A stretch of DNA of 64,000 bases from Lacihabitans sp. LS3-19. Lineage in GTDB: Bacteria > Bacteroidota > Bacteroidia > Cytophagales > Spirosomataceae. Of this stretch, positions 8,622 through 17,947 are shown piece by piece. Location of the stretch: positions 105,843 to 169,842 of the forward strand of contig NZ_RJUA01000007.1 in the NCBI RefSeq assembly GCF_024343575.1. The letters run 5' to 3'. The translations under genes were made by a program, and so were the position numbers. Every line of letters begins with the position of its first letter. Within the stretch, counting starts at the first letter, position 1. Under the pieces are notes generated by a model. It ran no database searches. It was not told the origin of the DNA and saw nothing but the letters and a program-made list of their open reading frames with translations.

Positions 8622-9218
8622 ATGCAACAAAGAATAATCGAAAAGGCGGAGTCTATGTTTTTTCGTTTCGGAATCCGAAGCGTCACCATGGACGAGATTG
8701 CCAAAGAACTCGGTATTTCGAAAAAAACAATTTACCATTATTTCGCCGACAAGGACGATTTGGTAGAAAAAGTGACGGAACATTCACTTTCAAATCAAAT
8801 TTGTAAAACCAATGAGATTTATGACATATCAAAGAATCCGATTGAGGAAATGATGTACTCTACCAAAATGATGCGTGAAATGCTCGAGAACGTAAACGGA
8901 GTTTTGTTCTTTGATATGCAAAAATACCACCCCTCTTCTTGGGCAAAATATGTGGAGTTTAAAAACGGTTTTTTAGATATCGTAAAACGGAATTTAGTAA
9001 ATGGTATTCAAGAAAAACTTTACAGAGCAGATATCAATGTAGATATTTTGGCAAAATTAAGAGTAGAATTAGTCGATTTAGCTTTCAATATGGATCTTTT
9101 TCCGCCTAAAGTGTATAATCTATTGAATGTACAACTCGAAAGTATAGACCATTTTATACGAGGCATAGTAACACCACAAGGACTTGAATTATATGAAAAA
9201 ACACGTTTAGCAATTTAA
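8622..9218 (+). CDS. TetR/AcrR-family transcriptional regulator
   Basis: A 198-residue TetR-family DNA-binding protein. The N-terminal helix-turn-helix is clear (RIIEKAESMFFRFGIRSVT, then MDEIAKELGISKKTIYHYF and ADKDDLVEKV). The C-terminal ligand-binding helices are divergent, as usual. It sits six bases before a TolC gene and heads a four-gene efflux operon, so it is very likely the ligand-sensing repressor of that pump; the dyad at 8581-8604 is a candidate binding site. The ligand is unknown. Confidence 0.93.
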   Translation: MQQRIIEKAESMFFRFGIRSVTMDEIAKELGISKKTIYHYFADKDDLVEKVTEHSLSNQICKTNEIYDISKNPIEEMMYSTKMMREMLENVNGVLFFDMQKYHPSSWAKYVEFKNGFLDIVKRNLVNGIQEKLYRADINVDILAKLRVELVDLAFNMDLFPPKVYNLLNVQLESIDHFIRGIVTPQGLELYEKTRLAI

Positions 9219-9224
9219 TTTTTT

Positions 9225-10565
9225 ATGAAACAAACAAAGCTATTATTTACGCTTATGGCGATATTGGTTTTTGGAGCAAAAACCATCGCACAAACTAGCT
9301 TCACAATAGATGAAGCAGTAGACTATGCCTTGAAAAACCACAATACCATCAAAAATGCACAAGTGGGAATTCAAGATGCAGAACTACAAATAAAGGAGAT
9401 AAAGTACGCTGGGATGCCTCAAATCAATGGGCAGTTTAGCTATACTTACAATGCCATTGTACCTACGCAGTTGATTGCGGCAAAAACTTTTAATCCTCAG
9501 GCGGCAGAAGGTGAGGTTGCCAAAGTAAAATTTGGTGTGCCATGGGGCGGTCAAGCTGGGATTGGACTAAATCAGTTGATATTTGATGCCACATGGTTAG
9601 TTGGACTAAGGGCAGCAGATACTTATAGACAAATGGCGAATCAGGATGTTGAAAAATCGAAGTTGACTGTGGTAGAAAATGTTAGAAAGGCTTATTATTC
9701 AGTTTTAGTGGCTGAGCAAAGAGCTATTTTGCTTGACCTTAATTTAGAGAGAATGGATTCGATGATTTTTCAAACGGATCAGTTTTTTAAACAAGGTTTT
9801 GCCGAAAAAATAGACGTAGATAGATTAACAGTACAGAGAAATAATTTTTTGACAGAAAAACAAAAAGTACAAAACTTGATAAGCTTTACTTATCAGCTTT
9901 TAAAATTCCAAATGTCCTATCCAATAAATTCTACTATTAAACTGGAAGAAAAATTGAATGTGGATGATGTGAAAATGTTAAGAGGAATAAGATCTGAGGA
10001 AGTAGACATAAAAAACAGAATTGAGTACAACCAACTTGAAACAAATAGAAAACTGACCATGCTAAATATGGAGAGAATCCAAAAAGGTGTGTTTCCTTCT
10101 GTTTCTTTCAGCGGAAGTTTAGGTGCGGGACATAGCAATATTGTCTTTAATCCTTTTCAACGTTGGTTTGGGTCCTCTGCTCTCACATTAGGTGTTAGGA
10201 TTCCGATTTATGACTCAGGTGTAAGAAAAGTCCAAGTAGAACGCCAACGATTAAACATCATAAAGCTTGACAATGGTCTTGAAATCCTGAAAGAGTCAGT
10301 AAAGCTTGAAAACGAACAAGCGATGACAAACCTTAAGAATGGTTTTGAAGCATTAGACGTACAAGTTAGAAACATGGATTTAGCAGCTGAAATATTAAGA
10401 GTTTCAAAAATTAAGTTTCAACAAGGTCTTGGTTCAAGTTTAGAAGTTATAAATGCGGAGTCGGACTTAAAACAAGCACAAAATAATTATTTCAGTGCAT
10501 TGTATGATGTGTTGATTGCAAAAGTAGATATTGATAAAGCTCAAGGTAAATTATTAAAAAACTAA
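9225..10565 (+). CDS. TolC-family outer-membrane efflux protein
   Basis: A 446-residue outer-membrane channel that forms the exit duct of a tripartite efflux pump. A signal peptide ends near KTIAQ. The mature protein begins with TSFTIDEAVDYALKNHNTIKNAQ, the typical TolC opening, and shows the two-fold repeat of long helical hairpins and barrel strands. The repeated C-terminal half ends in LGSSLEVINAESDLKQAQNNYFSALYDVLIAKVDIDKAQGKL, a strong family signature. It lies between the TetR regulator (6-base gap) and the adaptor gene (7-base gap), so it belongs to the same transcript. Confidence 0.94.
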   Translation: MKQTKLLFTLMAILVFGAKTIAQTSFTIDEAVDYALKNHNTIKNAQVGIQDAELQIKEIKYAGMPQINGQFSYTYNAIVPTQLIAAKTFNPQAAEGEVAKVKFGVPWGGQAGIGLNQLIFDATWLVGLRAADTYRQMANQDVEKSKLTVVENVRKAYYSVLVAEQRAILLDLNLERMDSMIFQTDQFFKQGFAEKIDVDRLTVQRNNFLTEKQKVQNLISFTYQLLKFQMSYPINSTIKLEEKLNVDDVKMLRGIRSEEVDIKNRIEYNQLETNRKLTMLNMERIQKGVFPSVSFSGSLGAGHSNIVFNPFQRWFGSSALTLGVRIPIYDSGVRKVQVERQRLNIIKLDNGLEILKESVKLENEQAMTNLKNGFEALDVQVRNMDLAAEILRVSKIKFQQGLGSSLEVINAESDLKQAQNNYFSALYDVLIAKVDIDKAQGKLLKN

Positions 10566-10572
10566 TCACAAG

Positions 10573-11721
10573 ATGAAAAATTTTACAAAAAGAAAAAGCG
10601 GAATATTGCTAGTATTGGCCCTAATGTTTGTGGCAATGGGTTGTGGCAAAAAAGAGGACAATACCTTGGTAGGAAAGAAAATCCAATTGGCAGAGTTGAA
10701 AAAAAATGAGGCTGAAATAGCCACAAAAATAAAAACCCTACTGTCAGAAATAGAAAAAATGGAGCCTCTAAAAGTAGAGAAAGTCAAAACAGTAACTGTT
10801 TCTACTGTTACGCCATCTACATTTCAACATTACGTAGAGGCTACTGGAAGAGTTGAAGCGGTAAACAACCAATTCATCAGCCCGCAAACTGGCGGAGCTA
10901 TTACTAATGTGTTTGTGAAAGAAGGAGATTTTGTAAATAAAGGCCAAAAAATCGCAACTATTGACAATTCTATTCTTAGAAATAGCATTCAAGAAGTTTT
11001 GATACAATTAGAAACGGCAAAGACCATTTACGAAAGACAAAAAAATCTTTGGGATCAAAAAATAGGTACCGAGATACAGTTAATCCAAGCCAAAACATCT
11101 GTTGAATCTCTCGAAAGAAGAATCACAACGCTAAAGTCGCAAGATGCAATGAACACTGTTGTGTCGCCCATCTCTGGATATGTGGATGAGGTAAGATTAA
11201 AAGCAGGCGAAATGGCCTCGCCAGGTTTGGGAATTTTGAGAATTGTAAACTACAGCAATCTAAAAGTTACGGCAAATGTACCAGATACTTATGCAGGAAC
11301 TATCAGCAAAGGAGACGCAGTAGAAATTACATTCCCAGATCTTCAGAAATCTATCAAAGCTCCATTGAGTTTTGTGAGCCAAAGTGTAAACGCTGTTTCA
11401 AGAACTTTTGTGGTAGAATCTCATATACCAAGTTTTGACAAACAACTTAAGCCTAATCTTACAGCAAAATTGATGATCAATGACATCAGTCGTGGTAACG
11501 CTATCGTGATACCAGAAAACTATATCCAAAATACAGAATTAGGTAAATTGGTTTATGTGGCTGTGGAAGAAGGTAAAAACAAAGTAGCAAGAGCGAGAGA
11601 AGTAAAAACAGGTTTGAGCTACAATGGTGCTGTAGAGATTACCTCAGGCTTACAAGCTGGCGATAGAATCATAACCGAAGGATACCAAGAAGTGGTTGAT
11701 GGTCAATTGATTAATTATTAA
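10573..11721 (+). CDS. RND efflux periplasmic adaptor (membrane fusion protein), lipoprotein
   Basis: A 382-residue HlyD/AcrA-type adaptor that joins the RND pump to the outer-membrane channel. The N-terminus is a lipoprotein signal with lipobox FVAMGC (Cys24), so it is anchored to the inner membrane by lipid. A coiled-coil start (about 33-60), a split lipoyl domain (GGAITNVFVKEGDFVNKGQKIATID and VVSPISGYVDEVRLKAGE), an alpha-hairpin between them, and beta-barrel and membrane-proximal domains follow. The end GLQAGDRIITEGYQEVVDGQ is typical. It sits 7 bases after tolC and 20 bases before the RND gene. Confidence 0.94.
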   Translation: MKNFTKRKSGILLVLALMFVAMGCGKKEDNTLVGKKIQLAELKKNEAEIATKIKTLLSEIEKMEPLKVEKVKTVTVSTVTPSTFQHYVEATGRVEAVNNQFISPQTGGAITNVFVKEGDFVNKGQKIATIDNSILRNSIQEVLIQLETAKTIYERQKNLWDQKIGTEIQLIQAKTSVESLERRITTLKSQDAMNTVVSPISGYVDEVRLKAGEMASPGLGILRIVNYSNLKVTANVPDTYAGTISKGDAVEITFPDLQKSIKAPLSFVSQSVNAVSRTFVVESHIPSFDKQLKPNLTAKLMINDISRGNAIVIPENYIQNTELGKLVYVAVEEGKNKVARAREVKTGLSYNGAVEITSGLQAGDRIITEGYQEVVDGQLINY

Positions 11722-11741
11722 AAATCAACCGATAGAAAATT

Positions 11742-14700
11742 ATGGAAGAATTAGATAAATATGACGAATTGCACCCTAAAAAGGGTATGATTTATAATTT
11801 GATAGGTTGGTTAGGTGATAACCGTACAACAATATTTTTGATTATTGGATTGATAACTGTTACAGGTTACAATATTTTCAAAAACCTACCAAAAGAGCAG
11901 TTTCCAGAGATTGTGGTTCCACAAATCTATGTAAACACGGTTTATGCTGGTACGGCTCCTTCAGACATAGAGAACCTCGTCAATAAACCTCTTGAAAATC
12001 AGATAAAATCTGAAAAAGGAGTAAAAAGAGTTAAATCAAACGCATTGCAGGATATTTCTATTATTCTGGTAGAATTTGATACCGACGTAGATGTACAAGT
12101 GGCCAAAGAGCGTGTTAAATCTGCCATAGATAAAGCCAAAAAAGATTTACCAAAGGACTTGACCCAAGACCCTACTGCTCTTGAGGTAAACTTCTCTGAG
12201 TTTCCTATCATGAACATCAACATAGCTGGGAATGTATCTCTAGAAAAACTAAAAGGCTATGCAGAAGACATTCAGGAATTGATAGAGGCTACGCCAGAAA
12301 TCACCCGTGTAGATATAGTGGGTGGCTTGGACAGAGAGATTCAGATCAACTTGGATTTGCAAAAAATGCAAGCGTATGGAATTACTTTTGGAGATATTCA
12401 GAATGCTGTTCAATATGAAAATGTGAATATTTCAGGTGGTGACTTAAACGTAAATGACGTAAGACGTACCATCAGAGTAAAAGGTGAATTTGTAGATTTG
12501 AATGATATTAAAAATGTAATCATTCGATCGGGACAAGGTGCAACTGCAAGACTAAGTGAAATAGGTGAAGTTATAGACTCCAATGCTGAAAAACAGGATT
12601 TTGCAAGACTTAACAACAAAACTGTTATTACTCTAAACGTAATAAAAAGAGGTGGAGAGAACTTGATTATTGCTTCAGAAAAAATTGAAGAGATACTTAA
12701 TACTTACAAAGAAAATAGACTTCCTGCCAATGTAGAGTTAAAAATTACGGCCGATGCTTCAGAAAGAACCAAAGCAGACATCAACGACCTAATCAATACC
12801 GTTGTGATGGGCTTTATATTTGTGGTGATGGTTTTGATGTTTTTTATGGGCGTGCGTGATGCAATCTTTGTGGGTCTTTCGGTTCCGCTATCTGCTCTTT
12901 TGGCATTTTATCCATTAATGTTAATGGGCTTTACCTTAAACACCATCGTGCTTTTTGGATTTTTATTAGGCTTAGGTATTGTGGTGGATGACGCCATCGT
13001 GGTTATAGAAAACTCTCATAGGATTTTTAACAAATATAAACACCTAGACATCAAGGAATCTGTAAAAATTGCTGCTTCGGAGGTATTTGTACCTGTTTTA
13101 GCGGGAACAGCAACAACGATTGCCCCTTTCTTCCCCCTATTGTTTTGGCCAGGAATAGTCGGTGAATTTATGAAATATTTGCCGTTTACGTTAATATTTA
13201 CACTTTCGGCTTCTTTGGTGGTTTCTTATGTGATGAATCCTGTGTTCGCTATTACATTCATGAAACGTGATCATGAAGATGACAATTCAGGGCTAAGTAA
13301 AAAAGCATTAATCGTAATGGGGGCATTGTCAGCATTGGGTTATTTGATATACTTTATCAGTAAAACTGACCTTTTCTTAGGTGTAGGAAATATAATGGTA
13401 ATGTTGATTATCCTTTATGTTTTCAACCATTTCATCCTTACGCCGCACTTGATTATTCCTTTTCAAGAAAAACTCTTGCCACGTCTTATCCAATCTTATA
13501 AAAATCTGATATCATGGATTTTGACAGGTTTAAGACCGCTTTGGGTAACATTGGCCACTTTTGGTTTGTTGATATTCACGTTTGTTTTAATGGGAATTCT
13601 AAAACCTGATGTGATTTTCTTCCCTAGTGGTGATCCTGATTATGTTTATATCTACAATGTACTTCCTGTGGGTACAGATGCTAAAAAAACGAATGAGGTA
13701 ACACTTGAAATAGAAAAAAGAGTTTTTGATGTTATCAAAAAGAACAAAGCTGAAGGAGCTATAAACTCGGTGATTTCCAACGTTGGTAAAAACGCGGGAG
13801 ACCCTTTTAACCCTGACCGTGCCCCTACGCCAAACAAATCTAAGGTGACGGTGGCATTTGTAAGTAAAAGTGAAAGAGGAGAGATATCTTCTGCCGAAAT
13901 GTTGACCAAGTTTAGAGATGCATTGGGCGGCATACCTGGATCCGAAATTTCTGTAGAAAGAGAGCGAAATGGCCCTCCTACCGGAAAAGCCATTACGATA
14001 GAAGTGGTAGGTGAAGACTTCGAAAAGCTAATGGAGATCCAAAAAGAAGTGATTGACAAAGTCAACGCATCGAACATACCAGGTATTGACCAATTAAAAT
14101 CTGATTTGGTAACAAATAAGCCTGAAATAGTGGTGAATATTGACAGAAACAAGGCTTCGAGAGAGGGTGTAAGTTCGGCTCAAATAGCTGGAGCTATAAG
14201 AACGGCCTTGTTTGGAACCGAAATCTCGAAATTCAGAGATAACAAAGACGAGTATCCGATACAGTTGAGACTGAAACCTGAAGACAGAAATAGCATAGAC
14301 AAATTACTGTCTATGAACATCACCTACCGTGACATGAACATGGGCGGTGTATTGAGAAACGTACCGCTTTCGTCATTGGCCAATGTGAGTTATTCAAGTA
14401 CGTTTAGCCAAATAAACAGAAAGAACAATGAGCGTATCGTAACGATCAGTTCAGATGTTACACCGGAATTTGCGACTCAGGCAACAGATATCAACAAACA
14501 AATTTTTGATGTTTTAGCACAGATAGAGATGCCATCTGGTTACAAAATACGCCAAGGTGGAGAGCAAGAGGAGCAGCAAGAAGCTATGAGTTTCTTATCA
14601 ACGGCATTTTTATTGGCCATTGCTTTGATTTACCTTATCCTAGCGGCACAGTTCAACTCTATCGTTAAGCCTATGATTATTTTCGTGACCATCATTTTGA

Positions 14701-15155
14701 GTTTAATCGGTGTGTTATTAGGCTTTTTGATAACAGGTAAGACTTTCTCAGTTATCATGTCTGGCGTAGGTATAATAGCCTTGGCGGGTATAGTTGTGAA
14801 AAACGGTATCTTGATTATTGAGTTTATAGATGAGATGAAATCCAAAGGCTATAGCCTGAAAGATGCGATTATTGAGGGTGGTTCTACTCGTTTGACTCCC
14901 GTATTGCTTACGGCATCATCAACCGTACTTGGTATGATACCATTGGCTTTGGGTCTAGCGTTTGACTTTGGAGCATTATTTGTCAATCTTGACTGGATTG
15001 TTACAGTAGGCGGCGATAGTGCAGTATTCTGGAATATCTTGGCTTGGACCATCATATTTGGATTGATATTCTCTACTATTCTAACTTTGATAATCATCCC
15101 TTGTTTATATTACTTAAACGAAAGAGCCAAAGTAAAACTTTGGGGAGCTAAATAA
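11742..15155 (+). CDS. RND efflux transporter (HAE1/AcrB-like), full length
   Basis: A complete 1137-residue RND pump, the energised subunit of the efflux system formed with the preceding adaptor and TolC. It has the twelve-helix layout with two large periplasmic loops. The proton-relay pair is Asp416-Asp417 in GLGIVVDDAIVVIEN, and the second bundle carries GIIALAGIVVKNGILIIEF. It is longer than E. coli AcrB mainly because of two extra hydrophobic segments around residues 520-570, before the second periplasmic domain, and an insertion near the C-terminus (VNLDWIVTVGGDSAVF). Such lengths are common in Bacteroidota. The gene ends the operon just before a strong terminator. Substrate range is unknown. 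Confidence 0.95.
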   Translation: MEELDKYDELHPKKGMIYNLIGWLGDNRTTIFLIIGLITVTGYNIFKNLPKEQFPEIVVPQIYVNTVYAGTAPSDIENLVNKPLENQIKSEKGVKRVKSNALQDISIILVEFDTDVDVQVAKERVKSAIDKAKKDLPKDLTQDPTALEVNFSEFPIMNINIAGNVSLEKLKGYAEDIQELIEATPEITRVDIVGGLDREIQINLDLQKMQAYGITFGDIQNAVQYENVNISGGDLNVNDVRRTIRVKGEFVDLNDIKNVIIRSGQGATARLSEIGEVIDSNAEKQDFARLNNKTVITLNVIKRGGENLIIASEKIEEILNTYKENRLPANVELKITADASERTKADINDLINTVVMGFIFVVMVLMFFMGVRDAIFVGLSVPLSALLAFYPLMLMGFTLNTIVLFGFLLGLGIVVDDAIVVIENSHRIFNKYKHLDIKESVKIAASEVFVPVLAGTATTIAPFFPLLFWPGIVGEFMKYLPFTLIFTLSASLVVSYVMNPVFAITFMKRDHEDDNSGLSKKALIVMGALSALGYLIYFISKTDLFLGVGNIMVMLIILYVFNHFILTPHLIIPFQEKLLPRLIQSYKNLISWILTGLRPLWVTLATFGLLIFTFVLMGILKPDVIFFPSGDPDYVYIYNVLPVGTDAKKTNEVTLEIEKRVFDVIKKNKAEGAINSVISNVGKNAGDPFNPDRAPTPNKSKVTVAFVSKSERGEISSAEMLTKFRDALGGIPGSEISVERERNGPPTGKAITIEVVGEDFEKLMEIQKEVIDKVNASNIPGIDQLKSDLVTNKPEIVVNIDRNKASREGVSSAQIAGAIRTALFGTEISKFRDNKDEYPIQLRLKPEDRNSIDKLLSMNITYRDMNMGGVLRNVPLSSLANVSYSSTFSQINRKNNERIVTISSDVTPEFATQATDINKQIFDVLAQIEMPSGYKIRQGGEQEEQQEAMSFLSTAFLLAIALIYLILAAQFNSIVKPMIIFVTIILSLIGVLLGFLITGKTFSVIMSGVGIIALAGIVVKNGILIIEFIDEMKSKGYSLKDAIIEGGSTRLTPVLLTASSTVLGMIPLALGLAFDFGALFVNLDWIVTVGGDSAVFWNILAWTIIFGLIFSTILTLIIIPCLYYLNERAKVKLWGAK

Positions 15156-15175
15156 GCTTAGCATCCTTATAATAC

Positions 15176-15212
15176 AAAAAGACCTCTCAAATAGCTTGGG
15201 AGGTCTTTTTTT
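15176..15212 (+). terminator. Strong intrinsic terminator of the efflux operon
   Basis: A 15-base-pair stem with one G-U pair (15176-15190 with 15196-15210), centred on GACCTC/GAGGTC with a five-base loop, and running into a T-tract. It begins 21 bases after the RND stop codon. Confidence 0.88.
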
Positions 15213-15261
15213 GGGGTTGAATGTTTCAATTAATAGTTTATAAAATCTCCCAACCCAGCTG

Positions 15262-15418
15262 TGCGAAGGATATTTCCTTCGTACGTGCGTATTGCGGCTT
15301 GTAGCCACAGAATAAATGATTTGTCGCAACAATAATATTCAAATAAAATGCTAAAATACACTATGCTTACTTAGGTCAAAGACCGAAATACACACGTACG
15401 AAGGTCGGAGCCTTCGCA
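15262..15418. repeat. MITE-like element: nested inverted repeats
   Basis: Two 32-base outer arms (15262-15293 and 15387-15418) are inverted copies matching at 26 of 32 positions; five of the six differences fall in the small central loop. Each arm is itself a hairpin, CGAAGG-6 bases-CCTTCG (15264-15281 and 15399-15416). About 93 bases of unrelated AT-rich sequence lie between them and contain no usable reading frame. The structure looks like a small non-autonomous transposable element or a large folded RNA/DNA structure. Confidence 0.55.
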
Positions 15419-15535
15419 GAACGGTGCTTAATTTTTTATTTGATGGTTATTTGTTAAATCATACATTTTGTCAATTTAAAATCTTTATTATCAGTGTTTT
15501 GCTATTTGATACTTATTTGACAAATAAAAAAAATT

Positions 15536-15613
15536 CGGCTCTTTGACATGTTCGGTAGGACATTTCGAAGCTATATAAAAAAGGATTTCCAATCCTATTT
15601 ATTTTAATTTTCA
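15536..15613 (+). repeat. Two-hairpin dispersed repeat, copy A
   Basis: A 78-base element identical at 70 of 78 positions to the copy at 16867-16944. It contains a first hairpin built on GACATG..CAT.TC and a second one, AGGATT-TCC-AATCCT, joined by an A-rich linker, and ends in the shared tail ATTTTAATTTTCA. Confidence 0.7.
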
Positions 15614-15915
15614 GTGTGATAATTACAAAATCGAATCTCAAATAGTTTAAATTTTTATTTTTGTAATAAAATATTATTTCTATTTGGTTTTTTGTAATGC
15701 AGATTCGGTTTGTAGGAAATTTTTCATTATCGATATCCCTAAATATACTTTCAGCTAAGGAAATGAAAACCACTATCTTGTATATTTAAAAGTAAATTCT
15801 CAAACATTAAAATTAATCTAACTAGTTATAAAAGCCCTAATACAAAAATTGGCTTGTTATTCTTTGTTTTTTTGAAAGATGTCTTGTTTATTCGAAAAAC
15901 TAAAACAAAATATGT
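15614..15915. other. AT-rich intergenic region before the DUF3667 gene
   Basis: About 300 bases with no supported gene. It probably contains the DUF3667 promoter, but no clear TAnnTTTG element was found. Confidence 0.4.
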
Positions 15916-16740
15916 ATGCTAGAAATTTGTAAGAACTGTGGTAGCACATTAAATGGAAAATACTGCTCTGCCTGCGGCCAAAAGAAATTTAACTATGAAG
16001 ATAAAACAGTTTCGCACCTGGTTGATGAGGCACTACACTTTATAACGCACTTTGAAGGCAATATTTTTCAAACAATTAAAACCATCTTTACAAAACCAGG
16101 TAAATATGCCCTGGAATTTTCAAGTGGGATTCAAAAGAAATATTTCAAACCCATTTCCCTTTTCTTAATTTTGGTAGTTTTATATCTTTTTTTCCCAGTT
16201 TACAAGGGGATGAATATGAGTCTAAATGGACACAAGAATATGTTTTTCTATGGAAAAATGGCCAAATCTCAAATTAAAAAGAAAAGCGAAAAAATAATGA
16301 TAAATGAAGAAGAGCTAAATCAATTGTATTATAGTAAATCAGAGAAAATATCAAAAATTTTATTGCTGATTTTAATTCCTCTTAGTGCATTATGCCTTTA
16401 CATATTATTTTTCAGTAAAAAGAAGTTAATTTACGATTACTTCATTTTGAGTTCAGAGTTAAATATATTCTATCTAGCTACTAATTATTTATTTATACCT
16501 GTATTCTTATTCGCTATTTCTTTTTTAATAAAAGGTAGAAATTTGATTTCAGAAACATACCTTTTATTTTTTATCTCTACCTTATTCCTTGTGTTTTCTT
16601 CAATTGCATTTAAACGTTTCTTTAATGTTTCAATTGGGAGATCTATAATTAGTGCGTTTCTTTTCGTTCTTTTACACTTGTTATTTGTTCAACTATTCTA
16701 TAGGTTTTTACTTTTCGAAATAAGTATTTTTTTAGTATAA
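15916..16740 (+). CDS. DUF3667-family membrane protein with N-terminal zinc ribbon
   Basis: A 274-residue protein with an N-terminal rubredoxin-like zinc ribbon (CKNCG at 5-9 and CSACGQKKF at 18-26). A conserved segment HLVDEALHFITHFEGNIFQTI-KTIFTKPGKYALEFSSGIQKKYFKPISLFL follows, which is the DUF3667 core. After it come about five hydrophobic helices and a lysine-rich loop around 115-135. The function is unknown; the zinc ribbon would face the cytoplasm. It is flanked on both sides by the dispersed two-hairpin repeats, with 760 bases of non-coding DNA before it and 847 after it. Very A/T-rich codon use fits the neighbourhood. Confidence 0.8.
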   Translation: MLEICKNCGSTLNGKYCSACGQKKFNYEDKTVSHLVDEALHFITHFEGNIFQTIKTIFTKPGKYALEFSSGIQKKYFKPISLFLILVVLYLFFPVYKGMNMSLNGHKNMFFYGKMAKSQIKKKSEKIMINEEELNQLYYSKSEKISKILLLILIPLSALCLYILFFSKKKLIYDYFILSSELNIFYLATNYLFIPVFLFAISFLIKGRNLISETYLLFFISTLFLVFSSIAFKRFFNVSIGRSIISAFLFVLLHLLFVQLFYRFLLFEISIFLV

Positions 16741-16866
16741 AATATAGGAATAATTTGGACTAAAAGCTTTAAAATATACGATCCGCGTGATGTATTTTAC
16801 ACTTTCTCAACTATTTGTTAACTACAAAAATTCTAAATAAAATGATATCAGAGTAATAATAAACTA

Positions 16867-16944
16867 CGGATTTTCGACATGTTCCGTAGGACATGTCGAA
16901 GCTAGATAAAATAGGATTTCCAATCCTATATATTTTAATTTTCA
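16867..16944 (+). repeat. Two-hairpin dispersed repeat, copy B
   Basis: The most regular copy. Hairpin 1 is TTCGACATGT/ACATGTCGAA with a short loop, hairpin 2 is AGGATT-TCC-AATCCT, and the tail is shared with copy A. Same orientation as copy A, 1.33 kb away. Confidence 0.75.
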
Positions 16945-17205
16945 AAACTTTGGCATAGCTGTATAGCGTCACTATTTTATTACTAGCATCCTTCTAAAAA
17001 TCGAAAATTATATATCTAAATCATAAACAATTGATAGCCCGAAGGGGGAATTTTATTATAGTAAAAATGACTCCTATTGAATCATTAACCCTTTAAGAAT
17101 TTAATTTTCAAATAGTTAAAATGAGTTCTGATTATTTTTCAGACGCCAGTAATATTTTAATTTATTGTAGTGATAATTTTTGACTATTAGTTTTTTGAGT
17201 ATCTA

Positions 17206-17264
17206 ATTCGGATTGAAAATCCTCATCATCAAGCTTCGACATGTCTTTCAGAACATGTCGAAGA
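17206..17264 (-). repeat. Two-hairpin dispersed repeat, copy C (inverted)
   Basis: On the minus strand this reads as the same module: an 11-base perfect hairpin CTTCGACATGT/ACATGTCGAAG (17234-17244 with 17253-17263), then a linker and GGATT-3 bases-AATCC. It is more diverged than A and B and lies in the opposite orientation. Confidence 0.65.
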
Positions 17265-17587
17265 GTGGTTCGAATTCTTCAAACTCACTAAAACCTAAAC
17301 TAATTTGGGATTTTTATGCTTAAAAAAACAGCTGTTTAACCTTTCTAAGATTCCATTGTGTATTTCAGAGTTTAGCTATCATAAAGTTTGTTTAATTTGC
17401 TTAGTATTTAACTTGTAAAGGTTTGTTAATATGAGTTTTAGAAGACAATTGTATTTCTGTGTATGAAACTAGAAATTTCCACCCATTAAGGCAATGCTTT
17501 TACAGAGTGGTGAGCAATTTCCAACTCATTTATGAATTGTAAAAATATCAAGCAGTTTTAGAAAAACATATAACACCAGGTCTTAAA

Positions 17588-17878
17588 TCATTTGCGACTA
17601 AAAATATACTTATCAGCCACAAATGTCCCGAAGGGAATAAGCGATGCTGCAAAGCCGAGTACGCCTTCTGAGAATTTCCATTTATCTCTGAAAAACAACA
17701 TAGCTAATAAAATACAATAAGCGATAAAAAGCAAACCATGAGCTAGACCCACAATATAGTTGGGCTTTGGCATCGCCATTTCATACTTCATGTACATCGT
17801 AATACCTATTAAAAGGAAACTAATTCCTTCTAAAATGGCAATTTTGCGGAAGATATTGAGTATTTTATTTTCGTTCAT
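17588..17878 (-). CDS. DUF3817-family small membrane protein
   Basis: A 96-residue integral membrane protein with three hydrophobic helices. The conserved pattern is FRKIAILEGISFLLIG (helix 1), GLAHGLLFIAYCILLAML (helix 2) and a C-terminal GFAASLIPFGTFVADKYIF, which is the DUF3817 signature. The function is unknown; some relatives lie next to transporters or electron-transfer genes. It is downstream of yaaA on the same strand, with a 69-base gap. Confidence 0.8.
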   Translation of the reverse strand: MNENKILNIFRKIAILEGISFLLIGITMYMKYEMAMPKPNYIVGLAHGLLFIAYCILLAMLFFRDKWKFSEGVLGFAASLIPFGTFVADKYIFSRK

Positions 17879-17947
17879 TTTATTTTTTAGACTGGTTTTA
17901 ATACTTCGTTTTTTTGGGAAAATTATAGAAAAAAATTTGCATAAATA

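Larger units (their letters stand above)
16741..17587. other. Long non-coding region with repeats
   Basis: 847 bases without a supported gene. It holds repeat copies B (16867-16944) and C (17206-17264) and otherwise AT-rich sequence with frequent stops in all frames. No tRNA-like or obvious structured-RNA pattern was recognised. Confidence 0.5.

Noticed and set aside
13652..14152. 166-codon minus-strand frame inside the RND pump gene
   Set aside because: It lies wholly opposite a highly conserved pump gene and its translation has the serine/phenylalanine-rich look of an antisense frame.
17270..17290. GGTTCGAATTC resembling a tRNA T-loop
   Set aside because: No acceptor, D or anticodon stem could be built around it; it is next to repeat copy C.
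15156..17587. Possible CRISPR array from repeated hairpins
   Set aside because: The repeats are three in number, in both orientations, at irregular distances of several hundred bases and without uniform spacers or cas genes.
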